Part shown: piece by piece, positions 50,284 through 59,116 of the stretch
Layout of the letters: every line of letters starts with the position of its first letter
Numbering within the stretch: position 1 is the first letter of the stretch
NCBI RefSeq assembly: GCF_001894805.1
Contig: NZ_BCWX01000004.1
Coordinates: 310,001 to 374,000 of the forward strand
Reading direction: 5' to 3'
Length of the DNA stretch: 64,000 nt
Origin: Rhodococcus globerulus NBRC 14531
Lineage (GTDB): Bacteria; Actinomycetota; Actinomycetes; Mycobacteriales; Mycobacteriaceae
The notes under the pieces: generated by a model
What the model was told of the DNA's origin: nothing
Seen by the model: the letters and a program-made list of their open reading frames with translations, nothing else
The model's database searches: none
Made by a program: the position numbers and the translations under genes

Positions 50284-51030
50284 GTGAGTGTTCCGACCCG
50301 CGTACCGCACGCCGGTGCCGATTCAACACGGTCACGCCCACGCCCGTCGAACGTCACGTGCAAGATTCTGATGGCAGTGACGGGGCTGATCTTTGCGGCA
50401 TTCGTGGTCGTCCACATGATCGGCAATCTGAAGGTGTACACCGGCGCCGAACACTTCGACGACTATGCACACTGGCTACGAACCGTCTTCGAACCGTTCC
50501 TTCCCTACGAAGGATTGCTCTGGATTCTCCGCATCGTTCTACTGGTCTCGCTGATCGCCCATGTGTGGTGCGCGTGGCTTCTCACCCTTCGCGCGCGCAG
50601 AGCCCGAGGACCGTTCCGCCGCAAAGGGTTAGGACTTTCGTCGTTCACCGCCCGGACAATGCCGGTGACCGGAGCAGTTCTCCTGCTGTTCATCGTCTTT
50701 CACATCCTCGACCTCACAACCGGCACCCGCCCGATCGGCAGTACCGAATACGAAGCGGCCACCCGATCGCAGAGTTACGCCTACGACAATCTCGTTGCCA
50801 GCTTCGAACGCCCCGCTGTCGCTGCCTTCTACATACTCGCGATGGCCCTGCTCGCCATGCATCTGGCCCACGGATTATGGAGTGCCGTCAATGATCTCGG
50901 TGTGACCGGTCAGCGGTTCCGCCAAGTTGCGGTCGCACTCGCCGGCATCATCGCACTTGTTGTCATGGTGGGAAACATGTCGATCCCCATCGCCGTTCTC
51001 ACCGGACTCGTCTCGAAAACAGGAGCGTGA
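50284..51030 (+). CDS. sdhC: Succinate dehydrogenase cytochrome b subunit
   Basis: A 248-residue membrane protein with five hydrophobic helices and haem-type histidines (FVVVHMIGNLKVY, LIAHVWCAW, LLFIVFHILDLTTG, MHLAHGLWSAV). It is the single large diheme-type cytochrome b of the SdhCAB arrangement seen in actinobacteria, anchoring the SdhAB head and passing electrons to menaquinone. The start is GTG with GGAGG about eight bases upstream. sdhA follows after 4 bp. Upstream 50129-50283 carries the promoter region shared with the divergent lipase-like gene. Confidence 0.9.
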   Translation: MSVPTRVPHAGADSTRSRPRPSNVTCKILMAVTGLIFAAFVVVHMIGNLKVYTGAEHFDDYAHWLRTVFEPFLPYEGLLWILRIVLLVSLIAHVWCAWLLTLRARRARGPFRRKGLGLSSFTARTMPVTGAVLLLFIVFHILDLTTGTRPIGSTEYEAATRSQSYAYDNLVASFERPAVAAFYILAMALLAMHLAHGLWSAVNDLGVTGQRFRQVAVALAGIIALVVMVGNMSIPIAVLTGLVSKTGA

Positions 51031-51034
51031 TCAG

Positions 51035-52987
51035 ATGAGCAGCTTCGACGCCGACGACCTGCGAACCATCGGTACCCCGATTGACGGTAACGTACCGCCG
51101 GGAGATCCGTCGAGGGCCTGGCCGAACCGCAAACTCGACTACAAACTCGTCAGCCCACTCAATCGCCGCAAGTTCACGGTCATCGTTGTCGGTACCGGAC
51201 TCGCCGGCGCGGCCTGTGCCGCATCGCTCGGCGAATTGGGTTACCACGTCGAGTCGTTCACGTTCCACGATGCACCGAGACGCGCACATAGCGTCGCCGC
51301 TCAAGGCGGCATCAACGCAGCCCGCGCCCGCAAGGTCGACAACGACAGCCTCGATCGATTTGTCAAGGACACCGTGAAGGGCGGCGACTTCCGTGGACGC
51401 GAGGCGGACTGCTTCCGGCTAGCCGAGGAATCCGTGCGGGTGATCGACCATATGAATGCCATCGGCGCTCCGTTTGCACGCGAATACGGCGGCACGTTGG
51501 CCACCCGATCGTTTGGTGGCGTCCAGGTTTCGCGCACGTACTACACGCGTGGGCAGACGGGCCAGCAGTTGCAGATAGCGTCGTCGCAGGCACTGCAACG
51601 ACAAATCGCTGCCGGCACCGTGAACCTCCATACCCGCACCGAGATGCTCGATCTCATCGTCGCAGACGGACGCGCCCAGGGAATTGTGACGCGCGACCTC
51701 GTGACCGGCGAAATCAGGTCCACCACAGGACATGCGGTTGTCCTGGCGTCGGGCGGCTACGGCACGGTCTTCCACAAATCGACTCTTGCCAAGAACTCCA
51801 ACGCCACTGCCGCGTGGCGAGCGCACCGGCGCGGCGCATTGATGGCGTCTCCGTCCTTCATTCAGTTCCATCCCACCGCACTTCCCGTCAATTCCGAGTG
51901 GCAGTCCAAGACCATCCTGATGAGCGAGTCGCTCCGCAACGACGGCCGCATCTGGGTACCAGCACAACCGGGAGACAGTCGCGAACCCGGAGACATCCCC
52001 GATAGCGAGCGCGACTACTACCTCGAACGCAAGTACCCCGCCTTCGGCAATCTCTCACCCCGCGATGTTTCCTCGCGTGCCGCCCGCGAGCAGATCGATA
52101 CCGGTCATGGCGTCGGCCCACTGAAAAACAGTGTGTACCTGGATTTTCGAGATGCGCTCGCGCGATTGGGTCGAAAGACCATCGAAGAGCGGTACGGAAA
52201 CCTCTTCTCGATGTATCGCGATGCCACCAGTGAGGATCCCTATACAGTGCCGATGCGTATTGCACCGGGCGCGCATTTCACCATGGGTGGCCTCTGGAAC
52301 GACTACGACCAGATGACGTCGATCCCAGGCCTGTTTGTCGGTGGCGAAGCCGGCTGGGGGTACCACGGAGCAAACAGGCTCGGCGCCAATTCCCTGCTCT
52401 CCGCCTGCGTCGACGGGTGGTTCACCCTTCCCTATGCAATTCCGAACTACCTTGCACCCCTGCTCGGTACTCCCGAACTCAGCCTCGACGACGAGGCGGT
52501 GGTGTCGACGCTCAACGACGTACGAGGACGAGTCGAACTCCTGTTGTCTGTAGGTGGCAAGCACGGCCCCGACAGATTCCATCGCCGACTCGGCGAGATC
52601 CTGTATGCGGGTTGCGGAGTCACCCGTTCGGCAGAAGGGTTGACAAAGGCCATTACGGAGATCCGGGAACTGCGCGGCGAATTCTGGTCGGACCTGCGGG
52701 TTGTGGGAACCGGAAACCAGTTCAACCAGGAACTCGAACGGGCTGGGCGGGTTTCTGATTTTCTCGAACTCGCCGAACTGATGTGCGTCGACGCGCTCGA
52801 CCGGGACGAATCATGCGGAGCACATTTTCGTGCCGAGCACCAGACGTCGGATGGTGAAGCACTACGCGACGACGATCGCTGGTGCTTTGTCTCGGCCTGG
52901 GAAACCGCCAAGGACGGTCGGCACATCCGTCACGACGAACCGTTGTCCTTCACCGCTGTTCCGCTGCAAACGAGGAACTACGCATGA
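51035..52987 (+). CDS. sdhA: Succinate dehydrogenase/fumarate reductase flavoprotein subunit
   Basis: A 650-residue flavoprotein. It has the FAD site VIVVGTGLAGAACAASL, the histidine that binds FAD covalently in RAHSVAAQGGINAA, active-site region QFHPTALP and ISRAAREQ-like (SSRAAREQIDTGHG), and GGLWNDYDQMTSIPGLFVGGEAGWGYHGANRLGANSLL. It oxidises succinate to fumarate on the cytoplasmic face. ATG 51035; its stop overlaps the sdhB start (ATGA). Confidence 0.93.
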   Translation: MSSFDADDLRTIGTPIDGNVPPGDPSRAWPNRKLDYKLVSPLNRRKFTVIVVGTGLAGAACAASLGELGYHVESFTFHDAPRRAHSVAAQGGINAARARKVDNDSLDRFVKDTVKGGDFRGREADCFRLAEESVRVIDHMNAIGAPFAREYGGTLATRSFGGVQVSRTYYTRGQTGQQLQIASSQALQRQIAAGTVNLHTRTEMLDLIVADGRAQGIVTRDLVTGEIRSTTGHAVVLASGGYGTVFHKSTLAKNSNATAAWRAHRRGALMASPSFIQFHPTALPVNSEWQSKTILMSESLRNDGRIWVPAQPGDSREPGDIPDSERDYYLERKYPAFGNLSPRDVSSRAAREQIDTGHGVGPLKNSVYLDFRDALARLGRKTIEERYGNLFSMYRDATSEDPYTVPMRIAPGAHFTMGGLWNDYDQMTSIPGLFVGGEAGWGYHGANRLGANSLLSACVDGWFTLPYAIPNYLAPLLGTPELSLDDEAVVSTLNDVRGRVELLLSVGGKHGPDRFHRRLGEILYAGCGVTRSAEGLTKAITEIRELRGEFWSDLRVVGTGNQFNQELERAGRVSDFLELAELMCVDALDRDESCGAHFRAEHQTSDGEALRDDDRWCFVSAWETAKDGRHIRHDEPLSFTAVPLQTRNYA

Positions 52988-53733
52988 AAATCACTGTGGA
53001 CGTGTGGCGCCAGAATGGACCTGAATCTTCCGGCGCCTTCGATACTTATCAGGTTGACGACGCGAGCGTCGAGATGTCGCTGCTCGAACTTCTCGATCGA
53101 CTCAATGATCAACTCGTCGAAGAGGGCAAGAGCCCCATCGCGTTCGATTCCGATTGCCGCGAAGGTATTTGCGGTTCGTGCGGTATCACCGTCAACAACA
53201 CCCCGCACGGGCCGGTGGCCAACACGCCGACGTGCCGCCAGCATCTTCGTAGTTTCTCGGACGGTGATCGAATTGTTTTGGAGCCGTTCCGTTCTGCGGC
53301 GTTTCCGGTGGTACGGGATCTGGTGGTCGACCGGTCGGCTATGGATCGCGTTCTCGAGGCCGGTGGCTATGTTTCCGTCAACGCCGGCACGGCACCTGAC
53401 GCCGACAGTCAACCGCTCTCCCATCAGAATGCCGAAGCCGCGCTGGACTTTGCGGCCTGCATCGGATGCGGCGCCTGTGTTGCCGCGTGCCCCAACGGAG
53501 CGGCCCATCTGTTCACGGGTTCCAAACTCACCCATCTGTCGCTGGTAACGCAGGGTCGCAACGAAAGAGGCAAGCGCGCCCGCGCGATGTCCGATCAGAT
53601 GGAAGCCGACTTCGGGCCGTGCTCGACCTACGGCGAATGCGCAAAGGTGTGTCCAGCCGAGATCCCGTTGACGGCAATCGCCGCCGTCAACAAGGAATCC
53701 ATGCGGTTCAGCTTGCGCCGCAAGGACAACTGA
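52984..53733 (+). CDS. sdhB: Succinate dehydrogenase/fumarate reductase iron-sulfur subunit
   Basis: A 249-residue protein with all three cluster motifs: [2Fe-2S] ligands C58, C63, C66 and C84 (CREGICGSCG), [4Fe-4S] in CIGCGACVAACP (C159-C169) and the third cluster in CSTYGECAKVCP. It carries electrons from FAD in SdhA to the quinone site at SdhC. Last gene of sdhCAB. Its stop codon abuts the stop codon of the convergent transporter gene. Confidence 0.93.
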   Translation: MKITVDVWRQNGPESSGAFDTYQVDDASVEMSLLELLDRLNDQLVEEGKSPIAFDSDCREGICGSCGITVNNTPHGPVANTPTCRQHLRSFSDGDRIVLEPFRSAAFPVVRDLVVDRSAMDRVLEAGGYVSVNAGTAPDADSQPLSHQNAEAALDFAACIGCGACVAACPNGAAHLFTGSKLTHLSLVTQGRNERGKRARAMSDQMEADFGPCSTYGECAKVCPAEIPLTAIAAVNKESMRFSLRRKDN

Positions 53734-55194
53734 TCACCAGGCACCGATCACTTTCATCCACGCGCCACCGATGATCGTCCAGATGAGGATGAGCACAACG
53801 CTCATGACAAACCCGATTCGGAACCACTCGGAGGTCTTGATGTACCCGGAGCCGTAGACAACTCCGGCGGGTCCGGACGCGTAGTGCGAGATACCGCCGA
53901 ACAGGCTGCCGATGAATCCGAACACCAAGGCCGAGAACAGTGGTGGAGCGCCCGTGGCAACCGCTGCGCCGAGGAACACGGCGTACATCGCGACGATCTG
54001 CGCCGTGTTGGAAGCAAACAGGTAGTGCGCGTAGAAGTAGACCAGTGTGAGAATCGCGAATGCCCAGATCCACGGCAGCCCGTCGACACTGGACGAGACC
54101 TGGCCGCCGATCCACGCGATCACGCCCAACTCTTCGAGATGACCTGCCATACCCACCAATACAGCGAAGAAGACCAGCGTCTGCCATGCGCCTTTATCCG
54201 TCACCAGGTTGTTCCAGCTGAGCACCTTCGTGACAAGGAGGATCGCGATGCCGACAAACGCCGTGGTGGTGGCGTTGACGTTGAGTTGTGTACCCAGGCA
54301 CCAGAGCACAAGCAGCAGAATGAACGTTGCGGCCATGATCTTCTCGTCGCGGCTCACGGGACCGGCCTTGCGTAGCTCGTCCCTGGCCTGCTCCGGAGCT
54401 TGGGGGGTTTTCAGCATGGTCGGCGGGAAGATCTTGGACATCACCCACGGGATCGCGATCAAGCTGGCAATTCCCGGCACCGAAGCCGCCAATGCCCATT
54501 TACCCCAAGATATCTCGATACCTAGCTTGGCGGCCGCGTCGACGGCTACCGGATTACCGGCCATGGCGGTGATGAACATGGCCGAGGTGACCACGTTGAC
54601 CTGAAGTGAGGTGAGCAGCAGATACGCGCCGAGCTTCTTCCGGGATTCCTCCGGTTCCGGATTGGAATCCTCGAGTTTGCTCAGCGAGACGATGATCGGA
54701 TACACCACGCCGCCCGCTCTCGCGGTATTCGACGGTGTTGCCGGCGCAAGAATCAGATCGGTCAGCGCCATCCCGTAAGACAGTCCAAGACTTGACTTTC
54801 CGAGTTTCGTGACGAACATCAACGCGATCCGTTTGCCCAGACCGGTGACCAGAAAACCTTCGGCAATGAAGAACGAGGCCACAATCAGCCAGATCGTGGT
54901 GTTACTGAAGCCGGCCAGCGCCTCCGAAGGCGTCTCCGTCTGTGTGATCATCGCAATCGACAAGCCGACGAGGGCAACTGATCCGGTGGGCAGCGGTTGC
55001 AGGATCAACGCGACGATCGTGCCGACGAAGATGCCGAGCATCTGCATACCTTTGGGATCGACACCATCCGGCACAGGCAGGAAGAAGATGATCAAACCGA
55101 GGATCACGGGCACCGCAGCGGGGTAGTACCGCTTCATCATCGACGGCTCGGGTTCAACTACAACATCGGTGTGCTCGGATTTGGCCTCGGACAT
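53734..55194 (-). CDS. DASS-family dicarboxylate/anion transporter
   Basis: A 486-residue membrane protein with about 12 transmembrane segments. It has the DASS/SLC13 features TIWLIVASFFIAEGFLVTGLGKRIA, ILAPATPSNTARAGGVVYPI (first SNT motif) and YAHYLFASNTAQIVAMYAVFLG (second SNT motif). Relatives are plastid 2-oxoglutarate/malate translocators and bacterial citrate/succinate carriers. ATG 55194 has GAGGAG six bases upstream. Its placement next to sdhCAB suggests C4-dicarboxylate uptake or exchange. Confidence 0.88.
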   Translation of the reverse strand: MSEAKSEHTDVVVEPEPSMMKRYYPAAVPVILGLIIFFLPVPDGVDPKGMQMLGIFVGTIVALILQPLPTGSVALVGLSIAMITQTETPSEALAGFSNTTIWLIVASFFIAEGFLVTGLGKRIALMFVTKLGKSSLGLSYGMALTDLILAPATPSNTARAGGVVYPIIVSLSKLEDSNPEPEESRKKLGAYLLLTSLQVNVVTSAMFITAMAGNPVAVDAAAKLGIEISWGKWALAASVPGIASLIAIPWVMSKIFPPTMLKTPQAPEQARDELRKAGPVSRDEKIMAATFILLLVLWCLGTQLNVNATTTAFVGIAILLVTKVLSWNNLVTDKGAWQTLVFFAVLVGMAGHLEELGVIAWIGGQVSSSVDGLPWIWAFAILTLVYFYAHYLFASNTAQIVAMYAVFLGAAVATGAPPLFSALVFGFIGSLFGGISHYASGPAGVVYGSGYIKTSEWFRIGFVMSVVLILIWTIIGGAWMKVIGAW

Positions 55195-55338
55195 TTGCAT
55201 CTCCTCGACTTGTCGCCTGACGGTGATTGTCCCCCACTTGCCCGAATTTCGTGCGGTCAATCGCCACAACACCTCTCGACATGTCCCGGCGCGCAGGCAA
55301 TTATCGAAGTTACCTATTGTCGACGACCGGGAGACCGC

Positions 55339-55692
55339 ATGCGCTCACAACGAATCACGACCAACCTCAAAGTTCCCGATGTAGAGACGGCAAAGAGTTT
55401 CTACGCCGACTTCCTCGGCCTGAGCACCGAGGAGTTCAACATGGGTTGGGTGGCACGCTTCGCGTCTCCCGACTCCGATGCGCATGTACAACTCGTCACG
55501 CATGATGCGACCTCCCCTGAGGACTCGGTCATCTCCGTCCACACCGACGACGTCGACGGCGCGTACGACGAAGCCCGGAAACTCGGATACGAGATCGTGC
55601 ACCCACTGACAACCGAAGTGTGGGGTGTGCGCCGGTTCCTGGTCCGGGCCCCGGACGGCAACGTGGTCAACATCGTGGCTCATCGGGACTGA
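55339..55692 (+). CDS. VOC family (glyoxalase/bleomycin-resistance-like) protein
   Basis: A 117-residue single VOC protein with two beta-alpha-beta-beta-beta halves: LKVPDVETAKSFYADFLGLS at the start and VHTDDVDGAYDEARKLGYEIV, VRRFLVRAPDGNVVNIV at the end. Candidate metal residues are few, so it could be a binding protein or a lyase. ATG 55339 follows GGGAGACC. No operon partner is evident; the next gene starts 48 bp on with its own promoter. Confidence 0.8.
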   Translation: MRSQRITTNLKVPDVETAKSFYADFLGLSTEEFNMGWVARFASPDSDAHVQLVTHDATSPEDSVISVHTDDVDGAYDEARKLGYEIVHPLTTEVWGVRRFLVRAPDGNVVNIVAHRD

Positions 55693-55703
55693 CACCGGGA
55701 CCG

Positions 55704-55741
55704 TTCGACGTTTTAGGTCATTTGACCTAGAGTTGGCTGCA
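55704..55741 (+). promoter_or_regulatory. Leaderless promoter with TetR-type operator TAGGTCA-TT-TGACCTA (55714-55729)
   Basis: A TTCGAC at 55704 and TAGAGT at 55728, spaced 18 bp, place the start of transcription at or next to the ATG at 55741. The perfect 7-bp inverted repeat fills the spacer and touches the -10 element, ideal for repression by the TetR protein encoded second in this operon. Confidence 0.65.
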
Positions 55742-56790
55742 TGACCGACACACTGCGCCACGACCCAGACGGCGCCATCCTCGTAGCTGGTGGATACGGA
55801 ACCGTCGGCAGCGCGCTGACCGCCCTGCTTGCACCTGACTTTTTGCTACTCCTGACCGGACGTACCCCCGAGAAGGGCGCCGAGTTGGCCCGCCGGCACG
55901 GAGCTTCGGTCCGCCGCTGGGACCTCACCGATCCGACGCCTTTCGACGCCTCGGCACGTGCGGTCGTGTCGACCGTCAACGATCCACACGATCGTGTGTT
56001 GACTGCCGCGGTCCAAGCGGGAATACCGTACGTGGACATCACCCGCTGGACTACGAGGGTAGCCCGCGCAGCCACGTTGGCAAGCCAGATGTCGCCCACC
56101 GCACCGGTTTACCTGTCGTCCGGCTGGATGGGCGGTGTCACCAACATCGTTGCCGCCGCGCTCGCGGAAGAGCTCGGCGGCGCCGAGCTGATCGACGTCT
56201 CGATTCGCTACGACGTCAACGACATTGCCGGCCTCGACTCCGTCGAGTTCATGGACCGTCTCGGTCAGGACTTCGAGGTTATGCAGAACGGAAACCCGAT
56301 CACCGTCAGCCCCTTGACGGATACCCGCTGGGTGGATTTCCCGGGATCGCGCACCAAAGTCGGAAGGATCGACACTCCCGAGCAATTCACGTTTCCCATG
56401 ACCCTGAACGTCGACACTGCAAGCACTCGAATCGGTTTCAGCTCGAATGCTTCCACGACAGCACTGCTTGCCGCCAAGAAGGTCGGTCTGTTTCGGTGGG
56501 GACGCGGAGAACGCTTCACCTCGCTACGACGCGGCTTGCTGTACTCACCCGGCACAGGCGGTAGCGCTCAGGTACGAGTCGACGTCACCGGTGCCAACGG
56601 TGCTACAAGCGCAACAATTGTCGATCCGCAAGGCCAGGCGCATCTCACAGCAGTAGGCGGTGCACTCGCAGTGCGGCACGTCCTGAGCGACGACGCACGT
56701 CCCGGAGTTGCTTTCCCCGAATCAGTTCCGAATCCGGGCCACGCTATCTCCGAGCTAGAGAATCTCGGCGTGGCAGTATTGCGGACATGA
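55741..56790 (+). CDS. Saccharopine dehydrogenase-like NAD(P)-binding protein
   Basis: A 349-residue protein with an N-terminal Rossmann segment ILVAGGYGTVGSALTALLAPDFLLLLTGR, the SDH-like RAVVSTVNDPHDRVLTAAVQAGIPYVDITRW, and a C-terminal mixed domain. It is related to saccharopine dehydrogenase-type trans-acting reductases; the substrate is unknown. No ribosome site precedes the ATG, in line with a leaderless transcript. Its stop overlaps the TetR ATG (ATGA), so the operon is dehydrogenase plus its own repressor. Confidence 0.83.
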   Translation: MTDTLRHDPDGAILVAGGYGTVGSALTALLAPDFLLLLTGRTPEKGAELARRHGASVRRWDLTDPTPFDASARAVVSTVNDPHDRVLTAAVQAGIPYVDITRWTTRVARAATLASQMSPTAPVYLSSGWMGGVTNIVAAALAEELGGAELIDVSIRYDVNDIAGLDSVEFMDRLGQDFEVMQNGNPITVSPLTDTRWVDFPGSRTKVGRIDTPEQFTFPMTLNVDTASTRIGFSSNASTTALLAAKKVGLFRWGRGERFTSLRRGLLYSPGTGGSAQVRVDVTGANGATSATIVDPQGQAHLTAVGGALAVRHVLSDDARPGVAFPESVPNPGHAISELENLGVAVLRT

Positions 56791-57371
56791 CCCCGACCAA
56801 GGGCGCCATTCGCGCGGCAGCACTACTCGACGCTGCAGAACAGGTACTGACGACGCAGGGCAACGCAAACGCGGCCATGCGAGATTTTGCCGCCGCGGCC
56901 GGTGTGCGGGTGGGGCACCTGCAGCACTACTACCCCACCCGTGCCGACCTGATCCGCGCCGTCATGGCGCGCGCGTTGACCCGTTCGCTCGACCGGCTGG
57001 CCGCCGTGACGGACACACAGCAGACCGTGTCCCGCGAGGAATCCGAGCAGTTCGTCAGAATCCTGCTCGGCGAACAGGACGATCCTGCCACTGTTCGGCT
57101 GTACGTCGAGGTGTGGGCGTTATCCGCCGCCGACGAAGAAGTCTCCGTTGTGGTCCGAGATTTCTACGCGCAGTACATCGCGCACGTGGAGCGGGTTGTC
57201 GTGTGCACACAACCAGATCTTGATGCGGCGGGGCGAACAGCAACGGCGCAGACGATTGTCAGCCTGCTCGAAGGTTCTGCGGTTCTCCGCTCGGGAATCG
57301 CGGGCCGCAAGTCCGAGGATTCGGACCGGGCACTGGTGAGCACGCTGCAGTACCTGATTCACGGGTCCTGA
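56787..57371 (+). CDS. TetR family regulator
   Basis: A 194-residue regulator with N-terminal HTH (AALLDAAEQVLTTQGNANAAMRDFAAAAGVRVGHLQHYYPTRADLI) and a helical effector domain. The recognition helix region VRVGHLQHYYP is the BetI-like variant of TetR proteins. It is coupled to the dehydrogenase gene and most likely binds the palindrome at 55714-55729, giving a self-controlled operon induced by an unknown ligand. Confidence 0.88.
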   Translation: MTPTKGAIRAAALLDAAEQVLTTQGNANAAMRDFAAAAGVRVGHLQHYYPTRADLIRAVMARALTRSLDRLAAVTDTQQTVSREESEQFVRILLGEQDDPATVRLYVEVWALSAADEEVSVVVRDFYAQYIAHVERVVVCTQPDLDAAGRTATAQTIVSLLEGSAVLRSGIAGRKSEDSDRALVSTLQYLIHGS

Positions 57372-57392
57372 CGCGGACGTATCGTAAAGCCC

Positions 57393-58019
57393 ATGAGCGT
57401 TGCAGACGAATGGGGTCGAATCACCACTTGGTGCCGCACACACGCACCGGTGACGGCTGCCGCGTTTCAACCAGGACTCAGCGACAGCATCATCGACGAG
57501 TTCGAGGCGTCGACCGGTGTTTCCTGGCCCCAGGATCTGCGTGACCTCTATCGAGTCCAGAACGGCAGCCTGACTCACGACGACAGGACCGGACTCTTTC
57601 TCGGAAGCGTTCTTCCCGACAAGTTCTTGTACCCCATCGACGTCGCGACGGAGGTTCGTCTCACGCTGCTCGAAACGTGGGACGAGACGATCTACGAGAA
57701 TCCCGACCTCTATCCCGCAGACGAGATGGATCGACGCGATCGGGACGATGCAGGTACTGCTGCAAACATGTTCATTCCGACGTTCATTCCCTTTGCCGGA
57801 CTGGACGAGTACCACTTTTTCGTTGACACCCGAGGCGGGGCCCTGCACCATTGCGTCACCGAATACGCGTCGGACGGGACCGACAACGGCGGACCGATCT
57901 GGGCGTCTGTCTCGGTCATGCTGGCGGCCCACGCCACCGCACTCGAGACGGGCGACACCATCGGAGTGTGGAAACCCGTTGTGAGCAAGGGTGTTCTGGA
58001 ATGGGAAGTTGACGCATGA
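57393..58019 (+). CDS. SMI1/KNR4 family protein coupled to galT
   Basis: A 208-residue SUKH-type protein: ISDSIIDEFEASTG-like start (LSDSIIDEFEASTGVSWPQDLRDLYRVQNG), then GLFLGS and the later FIPFAGLDEYHFFVDTRGGALHH. SUKH proteins in bacteria are often immunity proteins against secreted toxins, but many act as general binding modules. No toxin gene is adjacent. Its stop overlaps the galT ATG by four bases, an unusual partner for a sugar operon. Confidence 0.82.
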   Translation: MSVADEWGRITTWCRTHAPVTAAAFQPGLSDSIIDEFEASTGVSWPQDLRDLYRVQNGSLTHDDRTGLFLGSVLPDKFLYPIDVATEVRLTLLETWDETIYENPDLYPADEMDRRDRDDAGTAANMFIPTFIPFAGLDEYHFFVDTRGGALHHCVTEYASDGTDNGGPIWASVSVMLAAHATALETGDTIGVWKPVVSKGVLEWEVDA

Positions 58020-59116
58020 CGCCAGCGCCCGGTCCGACGCGTCGTACGCTGGCCGACGGTCGACACATCTTCTACTTCGACGACGCGGGCGCCACCCACA
58101 CGCGGACCGCCCGCGATCTACGCGAACTACCGTCCGCCACAATCGAGTCGCAGATGCGCTACGACGTACTGACCGGCCAGTGGATCACGATGGCGTCGCA
58201 TCGTATGACGCGAACGCACCTGCCCACCACAGCCGAATGCCCGCTCTGCCCCACCACTCTAGCCGGCGCGCCCACCGAGATACCCGAGGCGAACTACGAC
58301 GTCGCAGTGTTCGAGAACCGGTTTCCCAGTTTTGCGCCCGCGCAAGACGAATTATTGTCCGCCAACCGCTTCGGGCCCGATGATCGGCGCGCGGTCGGCC
58401 ATTGCGAGGTGATGTGCTTCTCGAGCGATCACACCGCGTCGGTGGGCGAACTACCTGCCGAACGCCTGCGCACTATCGTCGGCGCGTGGATCTCGCGAAC
58501 GGAGGAGCTGTCGGCGGATCCGTCGGTGGAGCAGGTGTTCTGCTTCGAGAACCGCGGAGAAGAGATCGGTGTGACTCTCAGTCATCCCCACGGACAGATC
58601 TACGCCTACCCCTACGTCACACCGCGAACCCAGGCAATGCTGGTTCAGGCGGACAAGCACTTTCAGAGCACCGGACGCTCACTCCTCGCGGACGTCCTGG
58701 CCTTCGAACGACAAGACGGCGCCCGGGTGGTGTACTCCGGGAAGCATTGGAGTGCCTACGTCCCGGCCGCCGCGCGCTGGCCCATCGAGATTCATCTGGC
58801 ACCGCACCGCGATGTTCCCGACCTCCCGTCACTGAATACCGAAGAGCGCGAAGAGCTTGCGTATGTTTATCAAGACCTACTCCAGCGCGTCGACAGCTTC
58901 TACCCGGGAATCGACCGCGTGCCGTACATAGCGGCGTGGCATCAGGCCCCGATCCGTATCGATCGGCACCTCGGGCGGTTGCACCTGCAGTTGTTCTCGA
59001 TCCTGCGGGCACCCGGCAAGCTCAAGTATCTCGCCGGGTCCGAATCGGCGATGGGCGCCTGGATCAGCGACACGGTGCCGGAGGCAGTTGCGACCCGCCT
59101 ACGTGAGCTCGCCTGA
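58016..59116 (+). CDS. galT: Galactose-1-phosphate uridylyltransferase
   Basis: A 366-residue Leloir-pathway enzyme. It exchanges UMP between UDP-glucose and galactose-1-phosphate. The zinc-binding CPLC motif, the conserved FENRFPSF and the active-site histidine triad SHPHGQIYAYPY are intact, with the second-half WHQAPIR and LHLQLFS. It is coupled upstream to the SMI1 gene and downstream to galK by overlaps. No galE or permease gene is in the window. Confidence 0.93.
   Translation: MTPAPGPTRRTLADGRHIFYFDDAGATHTRTARDLRELPSATIESQMRYDVLTGQWITMASHRMTRTHLPTTAECPLCPTTLAGAPTEIPEANYDVAVFENRFPSFAPAQDELLSANRFGPDDRRAVGHCEVMCFSSDHTASVGELPAERLRTIVGAWISRTEELSADPSVEQVFCFENRGEEIGVTLSHPHGQIYAYPYVTPRTQAMLVQADKHFQSTGRSLLADVLAFERQDGARVVYSGKHWSAYVPAAARWPIEIHLAPHRDVPDLPSLNTEEREELAYVYQDLLQRVDSFYPGIDRVPYIAAWHQAPIRIDRHLGRLHLQLFSILRAPGKLKYLAGSESAMGAWISDTVPEAVATRLRELA

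Noticed and set aside
57393-58019. Toxin/immunity locus built on the SMI1/KNR4 protein
   Set aside because: No polymorphic toxin, secretion or repeat-rich gene is adjacent; overlap with galT argues for a metabolic operon.
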